Assembly: GCF_004794515.1 (NCBI RefSeq)
Contig: NZ_SSDF01000052.1
Location: 1-64,000 of the forward strand
Direction: 5' to 3'
Source: Microbacterium sp. A20
GTDB taxonomy: Bacteria; Actinomycetota; Actinomycetes; Actinomycetales; Microbacteriaceae
DNA length: 64,000 nucleotides
Shown here: positions 52,518-62,208 of the stretch, piece after piece
How the letters are laid out: the number at the start of each line of letters is the position of its first letter
Position numbering within the stretch: position 1 is the first letter of the stretch
Translations under genes and position numbers: made by a program
Notes under the pieces: model-generated
Told to the model about the DNA's origin: nothing
What the model saw: the letters and a program-made list of their open reading frames with translations, nothing else
Database searches by the model: none

Positions 52518-53910
52518 CGATACTCCAATGAGTTCCGGCCGGAGTGTCCTCCAGCGTGATTCCTGCGGCGGCGATCGCATCTCGGATGCGATCCGCCGCC
52601 GCCCAGTCCTTGTCAGCGCGCGCCTGTGCGCGCTGGGTGATCATCGTCTGGATGAGTGCGTCCAGAGCGGACGCCGATGCGCCACCCTTCGTCGATGACG
52701 TCGGGGTCAGGCCGAGGACGGACGTCATCGCCAGGACGGCACGAGCCGAGTCCAGCGCCACGTCGGTCTCGCCCGCATCGAGTGCGGAGTTCCCTGCGCG
52801 CACCGTCTCATGCACGACGGCGAGGGCCTGCGGCACGCCGAGGTCGTCGTCCATCGCGGCCGCGAACGCCTCGGGAAGGCTCTGCGACGCGAACCATCCC
52901 AGTCCCCCACCGGCAGCACGGAACGCGCGCTGGAGGAACGACTCGATACGGCCCAGCGCCGCTTCGGCCTCGGTCCACGACGACTCGCCGAGGTCGAGGC
53001 TCGAACGGTAGTGCGCCGCAGCGAGGGCGTAGCGCACCACCAGCGGTTCGTGGTGCTTCAGAACGTCGGCCGCCAGCGTGAAGTTGCCGAGCGACTTGGA
53101 CATCTTCTGTCCGTCGACGGTCACGAGCCCGTTGTGCACCCAGTAATGGGCGAAGCCGTCGCCCGCGGCGGTCGACTGCGCGAGCTCGTTCTCATGGTGC
53201 GGGAAGCGGAGGTCCAGCCCGCCGCCGTGGATGTCGAACTCGGCACCGAGATAGCGCTTCGACATCGCCGAGCATTCGATGTGCCAGCCCGGTCGGCCCG
53301 CGCCCCACGGGGAGGCCCACGTCGCATCCGCCGGCTCCGCCGGCTTCGTGCCCTTCCAGAGCGCGAAGTCCTGTGGATTCCGCTTACCGCGGGGATCAGC
53401 ATCCTCGGCCGCCTCCATGGCGTCGAGCGACTGATGCGTCAGCGATCCGTAGTCGGACCACGAACGCACATCGAAGTACACATCTCCGGAGCCGTCCGGA
53501 GCCGGGTAGGCGTGCCCGCGCTCGATCAGCAGCGCGATCAGTTCCTGCATCTGCGGCACGGACGCCGTAGCGCGCGGCTCGTAGGTCGGAGGGAGGATGC
53601 CGACGCTGGCATACGCCGCGGTGAACTCCCTCTCCATCCGGTAGGCGAGCGCCCACCACGGCTCGGCATCCGTCGCGTTGGCGAGCACCTTGTCGTCGAT
53701 GTCGGTGACGTTGCGCACGAACGTGACCCGACCGTACCGGTGCTCGAGCCAGCGACGCAGGAGATCGAAGCTCAGGGCCGCCCGGACATGGCCGATGTGG
53801 GGCCCGGACTGCACCGTGGGTCCGCAGACGTACATCGTGATGTTCTCGGGATCGAGAGGCACGAAGTCGCGCAGCAGCTGTGCGCGGGTGTCGTAGAGGC
53901 GGAGGGTCAC
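52510..53910 (-). CDS. cysS: Cysteinyl-tRNA synthetase
   Basis: A 466-residue class I synthetase. The HIGH-type motif is GPHIGHVRA (residues 36-44), the zinc site uses Cys29, Cys215 and the HHENE region, and the KMSKS motif reads QKMSKSLGN (about 272). All are intact and length is normal. The start is GTG 53910, with TAGGCT 6 bases upstream, suggesting a leaderless mRNA. It heads the cysS-rlmB operon. Confidence 0.96.
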   Translation of the reverse strand: MTLRLYDTRAQLLRDFVPLDPENITMYVCGPTVQSGPHIGHVRAALSFDLLRRWLEHRYGRVTFVRNVTDIDDKVLANATDAEPWWALAYRMEREFTAAYASVGILPPTYEPRATASVPQMQELIALLIERGHAYPAPDGSGDVYFDVRSWSDYGSLTHQSLDAMEAAEDADPRGKRNPQDFALWKGTKPAEPADATWASPWGAGRPGWHIECSAMSKRYLGAEFDIHGGGLDLRFPHHENELAQSTAAGDGFAHYWVHNGLVTVDGQKMSKSLGNFTLAADVLKHHEPLVVRYALAAAHYRSSLDLGESSWTEAEAALGRIESFLQRAFRAAGGGLGWFASQSLPEAFAAAMDDDLGVPQALAVVHETVRAGNSALDAGETDVALDSARAVLAMTSVLGLTPTSSTKGGASASALDALIQTMITQRAQARADKDWAAADRIRDAIAAAGITLEDTPAGTHWSIDG

Positions 53911-54014
53911 CGCACAAGCCTACTCGGGGACTGCTGAGCGCCCGCCCCGTGGAGACGATTCACCGAGGTTGTGACGTTCCGCCGACGTATCGGGGGGTAT
54001 TTCTCGGCCGATCG

Positions 54015-55241
54015 TCACATGCTCCGCGGAACGTCGGCCACCACCACCGCGGCGATGGCCGTGACGGCGATGCCTTCACCGCGACCGGGGAATCCGAGGC
54101 CGTCGGTCGTCGTGGCCGTGACCGACACCGGAGCGCCCAGAATCTCCGACAGGACCGCCTCCGCCTCCTGACGCCGAGGGCTGAAGCGCGGCCGGTTCCC
54201 CTGCAACTGCACGGAGACGTTCCCGATCGCGAACCCGGATTCGGCGAGCAGTTCACGCGTGCGAGCGAGGAAGACGTCGGCATGCGCGCCGGAGTACTCG
54301 GGGTGGGACGTGCCGAAGTGCTCACCGATGTCGCCGAGGCCGGCCGCTCCCAGAAGCGCATCGACGATCGCGTGGGCGACCGCATCGCCGTCGGAGTGCC
54401 CGGAGAGCGGCTGCTCCCCCGGCCACTCGAGGCCGGCGAGCCAGAGGTTCCCGTCGCCACCGAAGGCATGGACGTCCGTGCCGATACCGACTCGAGGGAT
54501 GCCCGCGGGTTCGATCGATGCCGGGCGAGCGGCCGGTGTCGATGCGTCCAGCAGGTGCCTCGCACGTTCCAGATCGCCGGGAGTGGTGATCTTGAACGCG
54601 CGGGCGGAGCCGTCGATGTGCCGCACCCTGTTTCCGGCGGCCGCGAACAGGGCAGCATCGTCGGTGTACTCGATCCCGTCGGCCATCGCCGCCTCATAGG
54701 CTGCTTCGAGCTCTGCACGGGGAAACCCCTGAGGTGTCTGTGCGGCGGCCAGCTCGGAGCGGTCGACGGCGGAGACCACGGCGCCGTCTGCCACCTTCTT
54801 GAGCGTGTCGACCACAGGCAGCACGGGGATCACCCCCTCCCCCGGGACGACCGCCTGAGCGACCGCATCGATCTGCGTCGGAGGGGTGAGGGCGCGAGCG
54901 GCGTCGTGCACGAGGACGGTCGTGACATCTCCCCAGAGCGCGGCCAGACCCGCAGCCACGGACTGCTGTCGGGTGGCACCTCCGGTCACGACGCGGCCGA
55001 GGTCGCGTCGATCACCTGCCGCCGCCTCCAACTCCGCCAGCGCATCCCCTTCGTACCCGGCCGGGGCGACGACGATCACCTGCGCCGGAGCCGCGGCGAA
55101 GACGCCGTCGAGCGCGTGGCGGAGGATCGAGTGCGCGTCGATTCCGACGAGCGCCTTCGGTGCCCCTGCATCCAGGCGGGTGCCGGAGCCGGCGGCGACG
55201 ACGATGATCGCGATGTCGGGAACGGGAAGCAGAGTCACCAT
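54015..55241 (-). CDS. ispDF: Bifunctional IspD/IspF enzyme of the MEP pathway
   Basis: A 408-residue fusion. Residues 8-230 are IspD (CTP transfer to methylerythritol phosphate; motif VVAAGSGTRL at about 14-23). Residues about 248-408 are IspF, which forms the cyclic diphosphate (GIGTDVHAF, then SGHSDGDAVAHAIVDALLGA with the zinc Asp/His pair). Fused IspDF supplies IPP/DMAPP for the carotenoid operon in this window. ATG 55241 is annotated, but GTG 55238 next to it would restore a 6-base spacing from TAGCGT and may be the true start. Confidence 0.92.
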   Translation of the reverse strand: MVTLLPVPDIAIIVVAAGSGTRLDAGAPKALVGIDAHSILRHALDGVFAAAPAQVIVVAPAGYEGDALAELEAAAGDRRDLGRVVTGGATRQQSVAAGLAALWGDVTTVLVHDAARALTPPTQIDAVAQAVVPGEGVIPVLPVVDTLKKVADGAVVSAVDRSELAAAQTPQGFPRAELEAAYEAAMADGIEYTDDAALFAAAGNRVRHIDGSARAFKITTPGDLERARHLLDASTPAARPASIEPAGIPRVGIGTDVHAFGGDGNLWLAGLEWPGEQPLSGHSDGDAVAHAIVDALLGAAGLGDIGEHFGTSHPEYSGAHADVFLARTRELLAESGFAIGNVSVQLQGNRPRFSPRRQEAEAVLSEILGAPVSVTATTTDGLGFPGRGEGIAVTAIAAVVVADVPRSM

Positions 55242-55269
55242 CTCACGCTACCGCGTGGCGGGTACGACG

Positions 55270-55300
55270 AAGGGGCGGATGCCGAAGCATCCGCCCCTTC
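55270..55300 (-). terminator. Terminator after carD
   Basis: The stem AAGGGGCGGATG / CATCCGCCCCTT with loop CCGAAG sits 10 bases after the carD stop (minus strand), with a modest T-run after it (TTCGTCGT). Confidence 0.7.
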
Positions 55301-55309
55301 GCAGAGAAC

Positions 55310-55792
55310 TCAGGAGGCGAGGACCTCGTCGAGCAGTGCGCCCGCCTTGTCCTCGTCGGTCTTCTCCGCGAGCGCGAGCTCGGAGATGAGGATCTGACGA
55401 GCCTTCGCCAGCATCCGCTTCTCGCCCGCAGACAGGCCGCGGTCCTGGTCGCGGCGCCACAGGTCGCGGACGACCTCGCTCACCTTGATCACATCGCCGG
55501 AGGCGAGCTTCTCGAGGTTCGCCTTGTACCGACGAGACCAGTTGGTGGGCTCTTCGGTGAAGGGTGCGCGCAGCACCTCGAAGACATGATCGAGACCTTC
55601 TTTTCCGATCACGTCGCGAACGCCGACCAGGTCGACATTCTCAGCAGGAACCTCGATGATGAGATCGCCCTGGGTGACGTTGAGCTTCAGATATTTCTTC
55701 GCCTCACCCTTGATGATGCGCTCCTTGACCTCGATGATGGTCGCAGCGCCATGGTGGGGATAGACGACGGTTTCGCCAACCTCAAAAAGCAT
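55310..55792 (-). CDS. carD: CarD-family RNA polymerase-binding regulator
   Basis: A 160-residue regulator. Residues 1-70 form the RNAP-interacting domain ([18 protein letters not shown]), and the rest is the helical DNA-binding domain ([20 protein letters not shown] with the Trp near residue 87 that contacts the promoter bubble). CarD stabilises open complexes at rRNA and other promoters and is essential in mycobacteria. The ATG at 55792 with AAGGA upstream is preferred to the longer frame, which starts in non-homologous sequence. Confidence 0.94.
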   Translation of the reverse strand: MLFEVGETVVYPHHGAATIIEVKERIIKGEAKKYLKLNVTQGDLIIEVPAENVDLVGVRDVIGKEGLDHVFEVLRAPFTEEPTNWSRRYKANLEKLASGDVIKVSEVVRDLWRRDQDRGLSAGEKRMLAKARQILISELALAEKTDEDKAGALLDEVLAS

Positions 55793-55927
55793 AAAAACGT
55801 GTCCTTTCGGCAACCTCAAGGATACCACAGGGGAGATGCGCTAAGGTTCGCGCCCCCTGGACCTCGGGGCGGTCACGACTTACCCATAGAATGGATGCGG
55901 ACATCCCGCCGGACCTCAGGAGGACCC

Positions 55928-56455
55928 GTGAAATCGCGCCTTGTTGCGTCTGCTGCGCTCAGCGCTCTCGTTCTGTTCGGCGCGACGGGGTGCACGTTCA
56001 TCACTCCCCAGTCCACGAAGACCGAGTACGCGGCCTCGGACGGCGTCAACATCTCCGATGCCGACGGCCCGATCGATGTGCGCAACGCTCTCGTCATCGC
56101 CAACGAAGACGGCTCGGTCGGCAACCTCATCGCCGGGATCGTGAACCCGACCGATGAGAGCGCCACGCTCACCATCGCACTCGCGGACGGCGAGCCGTTC
56201 ATCGTCACGGTTCCGGCCGGTGGCACCGTGAGCCTCGGCGCCGACGAGGAGCCGCTGCGCATCGTCGGCCTCGACACCATGCCCGGCGCGACCGTCGAGA
56301 TCCACTTCCAGTCGGGAGACTCCACGGGCGTCAAGGCAGAGGTGCCCGTGCTCGACGGCTCGCTCCCCTACTACGCAGACCTGGTCCCCTCGGAGTCGGT
56401 ACCGTCTCCGACGCCGACCCCGACCGACACGGCGGCTCCGGCACCCGCCGACTGA
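55928..56455 (+). CDS. Putative secreted lipoprotein
   Basis: A 175-residue protein with a lipoprotein signal peptide: basic start, hydrophobic core and lipobox LFGATGC, with lipidated Cys22. The mature part is a beta-rich domain of about 130 residues (NALVIANEDGSVGNLIAGIVN, in two parts), which resembles the fold of copper-chaperone-like or DUF461 lipoproteins in outline only. It ends in a Pro/Thr-rich tail. It starts at GTG 55928 with AGGAGG upstream; a longer frame on the same strand has no such support. The function is unknown. Confidence 0.75.
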   Translation: MKSRLVASAALSALVLFGATGCTFITPQSTKTEYAASDGVNISDADGPIDVRNALVIANEDGSVGNLIAGIVNPTDESATLTIALADGEPFIVTVPAGGTVSLGADEEPLRIVGLDTMPGATVEIHFQSGDSTGVKAEVPVLDGSLPYYADLVPSESVPSPTPTPTDTAAPAPAD

Positions 56456-56474
56456 TCCTCCGCGCAGAACGCGC

Positions 56475-56508
56475 AAGAGGCCGGCACCCCGTGGGGTGCC
56501 GGCCTCTT
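56475..56508. terminator. Bidirectional terminator between the lipoprotein gene and regX3
   Basis: The perfect stem AAGAGGCCGGCACCCC / GGGGTGCCGGCCTCTT with loop GT lies between the converging lipoprotein and regX3 genes and has flanking T residues on both sides. Confidence 0.85.
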
Positions 56509-56514
56509 CGTCGT

Positions 56515-57198
56515 TCAGCCCTCGAAGCGGTATCCGAGGCCCCGCACGGTGACGAGCATCACGGGCTCGCTCGGGTTCTCCTCGATGCGGGAGCGGATGC
56601 GCTTGATGTGCACGTCGAGCGTCTTCGTGTCACCGAAGTAGTCGCTCCCCCAGACCCGGTCGATCAGCTGACCGCGAGTGAGCACACGACCGGAGTTGCG
56701 CATCAGGACCTCGAGCAGCTCGAACTCCTTCAGCGGCATGTTGATCTGCTCCCCGGCGACCGAGACGGTGTGCCGGTCGATGTCGAGCGAGACCCTGCCT
56801 CCGTCGAGCACCCGTTCGTCGAGTTCGCTGTCGGCCTGCACGACCCGGCGCAGCACGGCGCGCATCCGGGCCAGCAGTTCGCGTGACGAGTAGGGCTTCG
56901 TGATGTAGTCGTCGGCTCCGAGCTCCAGGCCCACCACGATGTCGACCTCGGAGTCCTTGGCCGTCAGCATGATGATGGGCACCGCCGACGTCGAGCGGAT
57001 CTGCCGGCACACCTCGGTGCCCGGCATCCCGGGCAGCATCAGATCGAGCAGCACGATGTCGGCGCCCCGCTCCCGGAATGCCGCGAGCGCGCCGGGTCCG
57101 TCCTCCGCGATCTCGACCTCGTAGCCCTCGCGTCGCAGCAGGTACGCGAGCGGGTCGGCGAGGTCGGGCTCGTCTTCGACGAGAAGGATTCGGGTCAT
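56515..57198 (-). CDS. regX3: Response regulator RegX3 (OmpR family)
   Basis: A 227-residue regulator. The receiver has Asp52 in IVLLDLMLPGM and Lys in TKPYS; the OmpR winged helix (about 130-225) has MPLKEFELLEVLMRN and VHIKRIRSRI. It is the partner of SenX3, controlling phosphate-starvation genes in actinobacteria. The ATG at 57198 is in a 4-base overlap with senX3. The pair is adjacent to phoU on the opposite strand, which supports the name. Confidence 0.9.
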   Translation of the reverse strand: MTRILLVEDEPDLADPLAYLLRREGYEVEIAEDGPGALAAFRERGADIVLLDLMLPGMPGTEVCRQIRSTSAVPIIMLTAKDSEVDIVVGLELGADDYITKPYSSRELLARMRAVLRRVVQADSELDERVLDGGRVSLDIDRHTVSVAGEQINMPLKEFELLEVLMRNSGRVLTRGQLIDRVWGSDYFGDTKTLDVHIKRIRSRIEENPSEPVMLVTVRGLGYRFEG

Positions 57199-58418
57199 GC
57201 TCTCTCTCCGTTTCGAACGCGCGCGGCTGCCGCGGTCTTGGCCGCTTTGCGTGCGCGCTTCTTCTTGCTCTTCTTGCCCGTGTCGGTGTGATCCGGGGCG
57301 TCGATCCGAGGAAGTCGGATCGTGAAGGTGGATCCTCGTCCCGGGCGCGACCACAGCCGCACCTCCCCGCCGTGGCGCTGCGTGGCGTGCTTGACGATGG
57401 AGAGCCCGAGTCCGGTGCCTCCCGTGCGTCGGGAACGGGCCTCATCAGCCCGGTAGAAACGCTCGAAGATGCGTTCCCGATCCGCCTCGGCGATTCCGAT
57501 GCCCTGGTCGGAGACGGCGATCTCGACCACGCCGTCCTCGGCCCGGACGCCGACCCCCACGCGCGAACCGCGGGGCGAGTAGACGATGGCGTTCGCGATG
57601 AGGTTGCCGACGGCCTCGATCAGGATCTGCGCGTCACCGCGCACCCAGACGCCCCGGTCGCCTCCCCTGGCGAGTTCCACGCCCGCGGAGTCGGCCTGCA
57701 CGACATGAGCCTCGATGGAGGCGGCGATGACCTCGTCGATCGCGACGGGGCCCACCTTGGTCAGACCGTCCTCGGCCTGGAGCCGGGAGAGGCTCATGAT
57801 GCGTCCGGTGAGCTGGCCGAGCCGCCCTGCCTCCGCAGAGATCCGCGCGGCGAAGATGCGTACCTGCGCCGGGTCGTCGGCCGCCGACTCGATCGCTTCG
57901 GCGAGCAGGCTCACCGCCCCCACCGGGGTCTTGAGCTCGTGGCTCGTGTTCGCCACGAAGTCCCGACGCATCTGATCGAGCCGCTCCTGCTCCGTGACGT
58001 CGCGGATGATCAGCAGGACCAGGCGCGTGCCGATCGCGCTCGCGCGTGCCGAGACGAGGCGCGGATCGAGGCTCAGTCCGCCTCGCGTGATGCGCATCGA
58101 CTCGGTTGCGGAACCGCCGGCCGTCCTGACGCCGCGCACGAGCTGGCGCAGCTCCGGGTTGTCGAGCGTCGAGCCGACATCGATGCCGAACCGGCTCGCG
58201 GCGTCCGAGGCCGCGAGCACCAGCCCCGATGTGTCGACCACTCCCGCCGCGTCGTCCATGCTGTGCAGGACATCCGTGATGCCGGAGGGAATCGCCAGCG
58301 ATGTCTCCTCCTGAACCCGCGCCCGCGCCCGATAGGCCCACACCACGAGCAGGGAGAGGCCGACGCCGATCACCAACCCGATGGCGAGCGAAGACAGCGC
58401 GAGCTGCGGCAAGGTCAT
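57195..58418 (-). CDS. senX3: Sensor histidine kinase SenX3
   Basis: A 407-residue kinase with an N-terminal membrane segment (about residues 10-30), a PAS-like domain (about 50-140) carrying no visible ligand residues, HisKA with His160 in NTSHELKTP, and a HATPase_c domain ending GGTGLGLSIVKH. The C-terminus is Lys/Arg-rich (KKSKKKRARKAAKTAAA). TACGCT lies 6 bases before the ATG, suggesting a leaderless mRNA and supporting this start over longer readings. It signals phosphate limitation through RegX3, with PhoU nearby. Confidence 0.9.
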   Translation of the reverse strand: MTLPQLALSSLAIGLVIGVGLSLLVVWAYRARARVQEETSLAIPSGITDVLHSMDDAAGVVDTSGLVLAASDAASRFGIDVGSTLDNPELRQLVRGVRTAGGSATESMRITRGGLSLDPRLVSARASAIGTRLVLLIIRDVTEQERLDQMRRDFVANTSHELKTPVGAVSLLAEAIESAADDPAQVRIFAARISAEAGRLGQLTGRIMSLSRLQAEDGLTKVGPVAIDEVIAASIEAHVVQADSAGVELARGGDRGVWVRGDAQILIEAVGNLIANAIVYSPRGSRVGVGVRAEDGVVEIAVSDQGIGIAEADRERIFERFYRADEARSRRTGGTGLGLSIVKHATQRHGGEVRLWSRPGRGSTFTIRLPRIDAPDHTDTGKKSKKKRARKAAKTAAAARVRNGERA

Positions 58419-58634
58419 GTCATAAGCGTAGAGTGCGTTCACCCTCCGTCCGGCGGGTTTCCGCGCCCTGGCGGGAACAGGAGAAGTACTATTCACGTGC
58501 TGGGCACCGTTCGTTAACCTTCGAAGCAGACAATCGCTTCGGGCCTGTGCGGGAGCACAGACCTGCTCTCGTGCGGACGACCCGCCGTCTCGCGCTGTCC
58601 CGGCCGAGATCCGAATGAAAGGTTGCGCCCCAAC

Positions 58635-59345
58635 ATGCGCGAAGTCTTCCACCAGTCCCTCGAGGACCTCCAGTCCCGCCTCGTGGAGATCGCCGACCTC
58701 GTCACGGTCTCGATCGACAAGGCGACGAGGGCGTTCGCGACGAGCGACGTCGCCCTGGCCGAAGAGGTGATCGCCGACGACGCGAAGATCGACGAACTGG
58801 CCGTCGCGCTCGACGAGCAGGCCATCGAGATCCTCGCCCGCCAGCAGCCGGTCGCCCGCGATCTTCGCATCGTCGTGACGGCACTGCGTGTGAGCGCGTC
58901 GCTCGAGCGGATGGGCGACATGTCCGAGCACATCGCGCAGCTCGCCCGGCTCCGCTTCCCCGAGAGGGCCATCCCGAGGGGCCTCAAGGGCACCTTCGTG
59001 AAAATGGGCGAGCTCGACGTGGAGGTCGCGCGTACGCTCTCGGAGCTGCTGCGCACCCAGGACCTGCGTTTCGCCGACGCCATCCGAAATGCGGATGACG
59101 ACGTCGATGAGCTCCACGCCACCGTCTTCGAGAAGGTGCTCAGCGACAACTGGAAGGGCGAGGCCACGGCCACCGTCGACGCCACCCTCGCCAGCCGCTA
59201 CCACGAGCGCTTCGCCGACCACGCGGTGGCCGTCGCGAAGAAGGTCGTCTACCTCGCCACCGGTGACTGGGCCGTCGAGGAGGAGGACATCCCCCTCGCC
59301 GTCGAGCAGCAGGAGCTCGGCCAGCAGGAGTACGGCCACGCCTGA
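58635..59345 (+). CDS. phoU: Phosphate transport regulator PhoU
   Basis: A 236-residue all-helical protein with two PhoU repeats (about residues 10-100 and 115-205), each with the E/DXXXD metal-binding motif (VALAEEVIADDAKIDEL, then LRFADAIRNADDDVDEL). PhoU inhibits phosphate signalling when phosphate is plentiful and modulates the Pst system. It diverges from senX3 across a 216-base region with a GTTCACC-type element and GTTAACC, possible RegX3 sites. TTG 58623 would be an earlier start; ATG 58635 is used. Confidence 0.92.
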   Translation: MREVFHQSLEDLQSRLVEIADLVTVSIDKATRAFATSDVALAEEVIADDAKIDELAVALDEQAIEILARQQPVARDLRIVVTALRVSASLERMGDMSEHIAQLARLRFPERAIPRGLKGTFVKMGELDVEVARTLSELLRTQDLRFADAIRNADDDVDELHATVFEKVLSDNWKGEATATVDATLASRYHERFADHAVAVAKKVVYLATGDWAVEEEDIPLAVEQQELGQQEYGHA

Positions 59346-59370
59346 CCCGCCACGCGACACCCCGCTTTCA

Positions 59371-59420
59371 CGCCGAGACCCCGTGCTGCAGACATCTGCA
59401 GCACGGGGTCTCGGCGTCTT
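59371..59420 (+). terminator. Terminator after phoU
   Basis: A very long perfect stem CGCCGAGACCCCGTGCTGCAG / CTGCAGCACGGGGTCTCGGCG (21 pairs) is followed by TCTT. It lies between phoU and the converging gpmA. Confidence 0.85.
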
Positions 59421-59437
59421 CCCGGGGTGTCGGGCTC

Positions 59438-60187
59438 TTACTTCTTGCCCTGCGCCGCGACGGCGGCAGCACCGGCGGCAGCGGCCTCCGGGTCGAGGTA
59501 GCGACCGGGGCCGGTGGGAACGTTGTTCTCGTCCAGCTCGTAGACCAGCGGGATGCCGGTCGGGATGTTCAGCTCGGCGATGTCTTCGTCGCTGATGCCC
59601 TCGAGGTGCTTCACAAGGCCGCGCAGCGAGTTGCCGTGCGCGGTGACGAGCACGGTCTTGCCGGCCTCGAGGTCGGGGACGATCGCGCTCTCCCAGTACG
59701 GGAGCAGGCGGTCGATCACGAGCTTGAGCGACTCGGTGCGCGGCACCTCGCCGTCGATGCCCGCGTAACGGACGTCGCCGACCTGGCTGAACTCGCTCTC
59801 ATCGTCGAGCACGGGCGGCGGCACGTCGAACGAACGACGCCAGAGCTGGAACTGCTCGGGACCGAACTCTTCGAGGGTCTGCGCCTTGTCCTTGCCCTGA
59901 AGAGCACCGTAGTGGCGCTCGTTGAGCCGCCAGGAGCGGGTCACCGGGATCCAGAGGCGGTCGGCGGCGTCGAGAGCGATGTTCGCCGTCTGGATCGCAC
60001 GACTCAGCAGGGACGTGTGCAGCACGTCGGGGAGGATGCCGGACTCGGCGAGGAGCTCGCCACCTCGGCGCGCCTCCTTCTGGCCCTGCTCGTTGAGGCG
60101 GACGTCCACCCAGCCGGTGAACAGATTCAGTTCGTTCCATTCGCTCCGGCCGTGGCGGAGCAGGATGAGGGTGCGCGTCGCAGTCAT
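59438..60187 (-). CDS. gpmA: 2,3-bisphosphoglycerate-dependent phosphoglycerate mutase
   Basis: A 249-residue glycolytic enzyme that interconverts 3- and 2-phosphoglycerate. The phosphohistidine motif is RHGRSEWN (about residues 11-18), the second active His is in [10 protein letters not shown], and RHYGAL with the catalytic Glu is conserved. TAAACT ends 6 bases before the ATG and no ribosome binding site is seen. The C-terminus ([15 protein letters not shown]) is a variable tail. Confidence 0.95.
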   Translation of the reverse strand: MTATRTLILLRHGRSEWNELNLFTGWVDVRLNEQGQKEARRGGELLAESGILPDVLHTSLLSRAIQTANIALDAADRLWIPVTRSWRLNERHYGALQGKDKAQTLEEFGPEQFQLWRRSFDVPPPVLDDESEFSQVGDVRYAGIDGEVPRTESLKLVIDRLLPYWESAIVPDLEAGKTVLVTAHGNSLRGLVKHLEGISDEDIAELNIPTGIPLVYELDENNVPTGPGRYLDPEAAAAGAAAVAAQGKK

Positions 60188-60246
60188 GTCGCCAGTTTAT
60201 CCGGGCCGGGGCCGGCGCCCGATTCGGATGCTGGGAGGATGGAGAC

Positions 60247-61074
60247 ATGGCGTCATCTCCCCTCGGTCGGCCGACCCGTGGCACCACGGGGACGAACCGG
60301 CTGCGGCGCAACGACCGCTGGATCGCGGCGAGCGATGCCCTGCGCCGAGCATCCGACCCCTTGGTCGTGGATCTCGGCTACGGTGCCAGCGGCGTCACTG
60401 CGTTCGAGCTCGCGACGCGCCTGGTCCGGGTGCGCGACGACGTCGAGGTGCGAGGTCTGGAGATCGACCCGGCACGCGTCGCGACGGCCGACGCCCAGCT
60501 CGCCGAGGTGCGAGCGGGACGCACCTCCTTCGCCCCCGACCTCCCGGTCTCATTCGCGCGCGGCGGCTTCGAGGTCCCCCTTCCCGACGGTCGCAAGGCT
60601 GCGGTGATACGCGCCATGAACGTGCTGCGCCAGTACGACGAGCCAGACGTGCCGACCGCGTGGGCGCGTATGGCGTCGCGCCTCGCACCGGACGGCCTGC
60701 TGTTCGAGGGGACCTGCGACGAGATCGGCCGCGTCTCGAGCTGGATCGACGTCGACGCGCACGCTGTGCCGCTGCGCTTCACGATCTCTCTCCGGCTCGC
60801 CGATCTGGAGTGGCCGAGCATCGTCGCCGAAAGGCTGCCGAAGGCGCTCATCCACCGCAACGTGCCCGGCGAACGGATCCACGCACTCCTCGTCGAGCTC
60901 GACCGCGAGTGGGAGCGGGCCGCGCCCCTGTCGACGTTCGGTGCCACACAGCGCTTCCTCGCCGCCGTGGGCGCTCTTCGCGCTCAGGGGTGGCCGGTGC
61001 TTGGCGGACGGACACGCTGGCGGCTGGGCGAGCTCACGCTGCCCTGGGCGGCCGTCGCTCCCCTACCGGGCTGA
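60247..61074 (+). CDS. Class I SAM-dependent methyltransferase-like protein
   Basis: A 275-residue protein with a SAM-binding glycine-rich loop VVDLGYGASGVTAFEL (about residues 39-54), then the ribose-binding acidic residue in GLEIDPARV and a Rossmann core. No nucleic-acid or small-molecule specificity motif is apparent. Actinobacterial homologs of this shape occupy similar positions next to phosphoglycerate mutase. SD GGAGG lies upstream of the ATG. It converges with ygfZ across 2 bases. Confidence 0.8.
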   Translation: MASSPLGRPTRGTTGTNRLRRNDRWIAASDALRRASDPLVVDLGYGASGVTAFELATRLVRVRDDVEVRGLEIDPARVATADAQLAEVRAGRTSFAPDLPVSFARGGFEVPLPDGRKAAVIRAMNVLRQYDEPDVPTAWARMASRLAPDGLLFEGTCDEIGRVSSWIDVDAHAVPLRFTISLRLADLEWPSIVAERLPKALIHRNVPGERIHALLVELDREWERAAPLSTFGATQRFLAAVGALRAQGWPVLGGRTRWRLGELTLPWAAVAPLPG

Positions 61075-61076
61075 GG

Positions 61077-62207
61077 TCAGCTGCCGACGCCGGTGCTGCG
61101 CGGGTCCGGGGCGGACGGACGACGAGACAGTCGTGTGAGGCGCGGGATGTCTGCGACGGCACCGGCATCGGCCGGCACGATCACCTGCTGAGACGCGGCG
61201 ATGTCGATGCCGTCGGCACGCACCACCAAATCGCCGATCGGCGCGCGACGGGAGAGGATTGCGAGCGCGATCGGCCCGCCTTCATGGTGCCGGGCCACCG
61301 AGGTGATGTGCCCGACCTCATCGTCTCCCGCGAGGACCGCGTCTCCGGGCTCGGGAAGCACGGCGTCGCTGCCGTCGAGGTGCAGCGCAGCCAGACGGCG
61401 CGGAGGATGTCCGAGGTTGTGCACCTTGGCGACGGTCTCCTGTCCGCGGTAGCAGCCCTTGTTCAGGTGCACCGCACTGCGGATCCAGTCGGACTCGTGG
61501 GGCAGCGAGCGCTCGTCGACCTCGGTGCTCCAGCGCGGGCGCCAGGCGGCGATGCGCAAGGCCTCGGCGGCGAGGAGTCCGGCGAGGGCATCGCGGTCGA
61601 GCGATGCGGCGAGCGCATCCGCCGCGTCCGCGCTCAGGATCGCGACCCGCCATGCGTAGTCCGCGGCAGGATGCTCGGCGACCTCGGCGTACTGATGCCC
61701 TCCGCTGCTGATCCGCTGCCACGGGTCGGCCCAGATCAGGGGGCTGCCGTTCGGCGCGAGGGCGGCGGCGGATGCCGCGGCGGCCACCGCACCCCCGTCG
61801 ATGTAGCCGATGAGCTCGAGGTCGGGGCGCACGTCGACCGTCGCCTGAGTGCGGAACTTCATGCGGGTCAACCAGCCCGCGAGTGCATCGGCATCGCCCG
61901 CGTCGGCGATGAGCCAGGTCGATGTGCCGTCGTCGAGGACGCCGGCCGCGTGCTCGACGCGCCCCTGCGGGTCGAGCACCAGCAGCTCGGTGCTCTCGCC
62001 GGCGGTGAGACGGCCCACCGACTGCGAAGTGATCGAGTCGAGCCAGGTCAGACGCTCCGGTCCCGACACCTCGATGATCGTCCGGTCGCCGAGAGGGGCC
62101 AGGGCCGCGCCGTCGGCGAGACGTCGCTGCTCGCGGAAGGCGTCGCCGAAATGCATGATCCGGTCGCCATCGGACACGACACCGTCGAGTTCACCGAAGC
62201 CCGGCAT
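61077..62207 (-). CDS. ygfZ: YgfZ-type folate-binding Fe-S repair protein
   Basis: A 376-residue protein of the COG0354/YgfZ family, which uses tetrahydrofolate in the assembly or repair of iron-sulfur proteins. The family fingerprint KGCYRGQE (about residues 249-256) with the reactive Cys is intact, and the GcvT-like domain architecture is seen. The ATG at 62207 lies 1 base after the stop of the nitrobindin-like gene; a longer reading in the same frame would run through that gene and is rejected. Likely part of a small operon with the two preceding genes. Confidence 0.9.
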   Translation of the reverse strand: MPGFGELDGVVSDGDRIMHFGDAFREQRRLADGAALAPLGDRTIIEVSGPERLTWLDSITSQSVGRLTAGESTELLVLDPQGRVEHAAGVLDDGTSTWLIADAGDADALAGWLTRMKFRTQATVDVRPDLELIGYIDGGAVAAAASAAALAPNGSPLIWADPWQRISSGGHQYAEVAEHPAADYAWRVAILSADAADALAASLDRDALAGLLAAEALRIAAWRPRWSTEVDERSLPHESDWIRSAVHLNKGCYRGQETVAKVHNLGHPPRRLAALHLDGSDAVLPEPGDAVLAGDDEVGHITSVARHHEGGPIALAILSRRAPIGDLVVRADGIDIAASQQVIVPADAGAVADIPRLTRLSRRPSAPDPRSTGVGS

Positions 62208-62208
62208 G

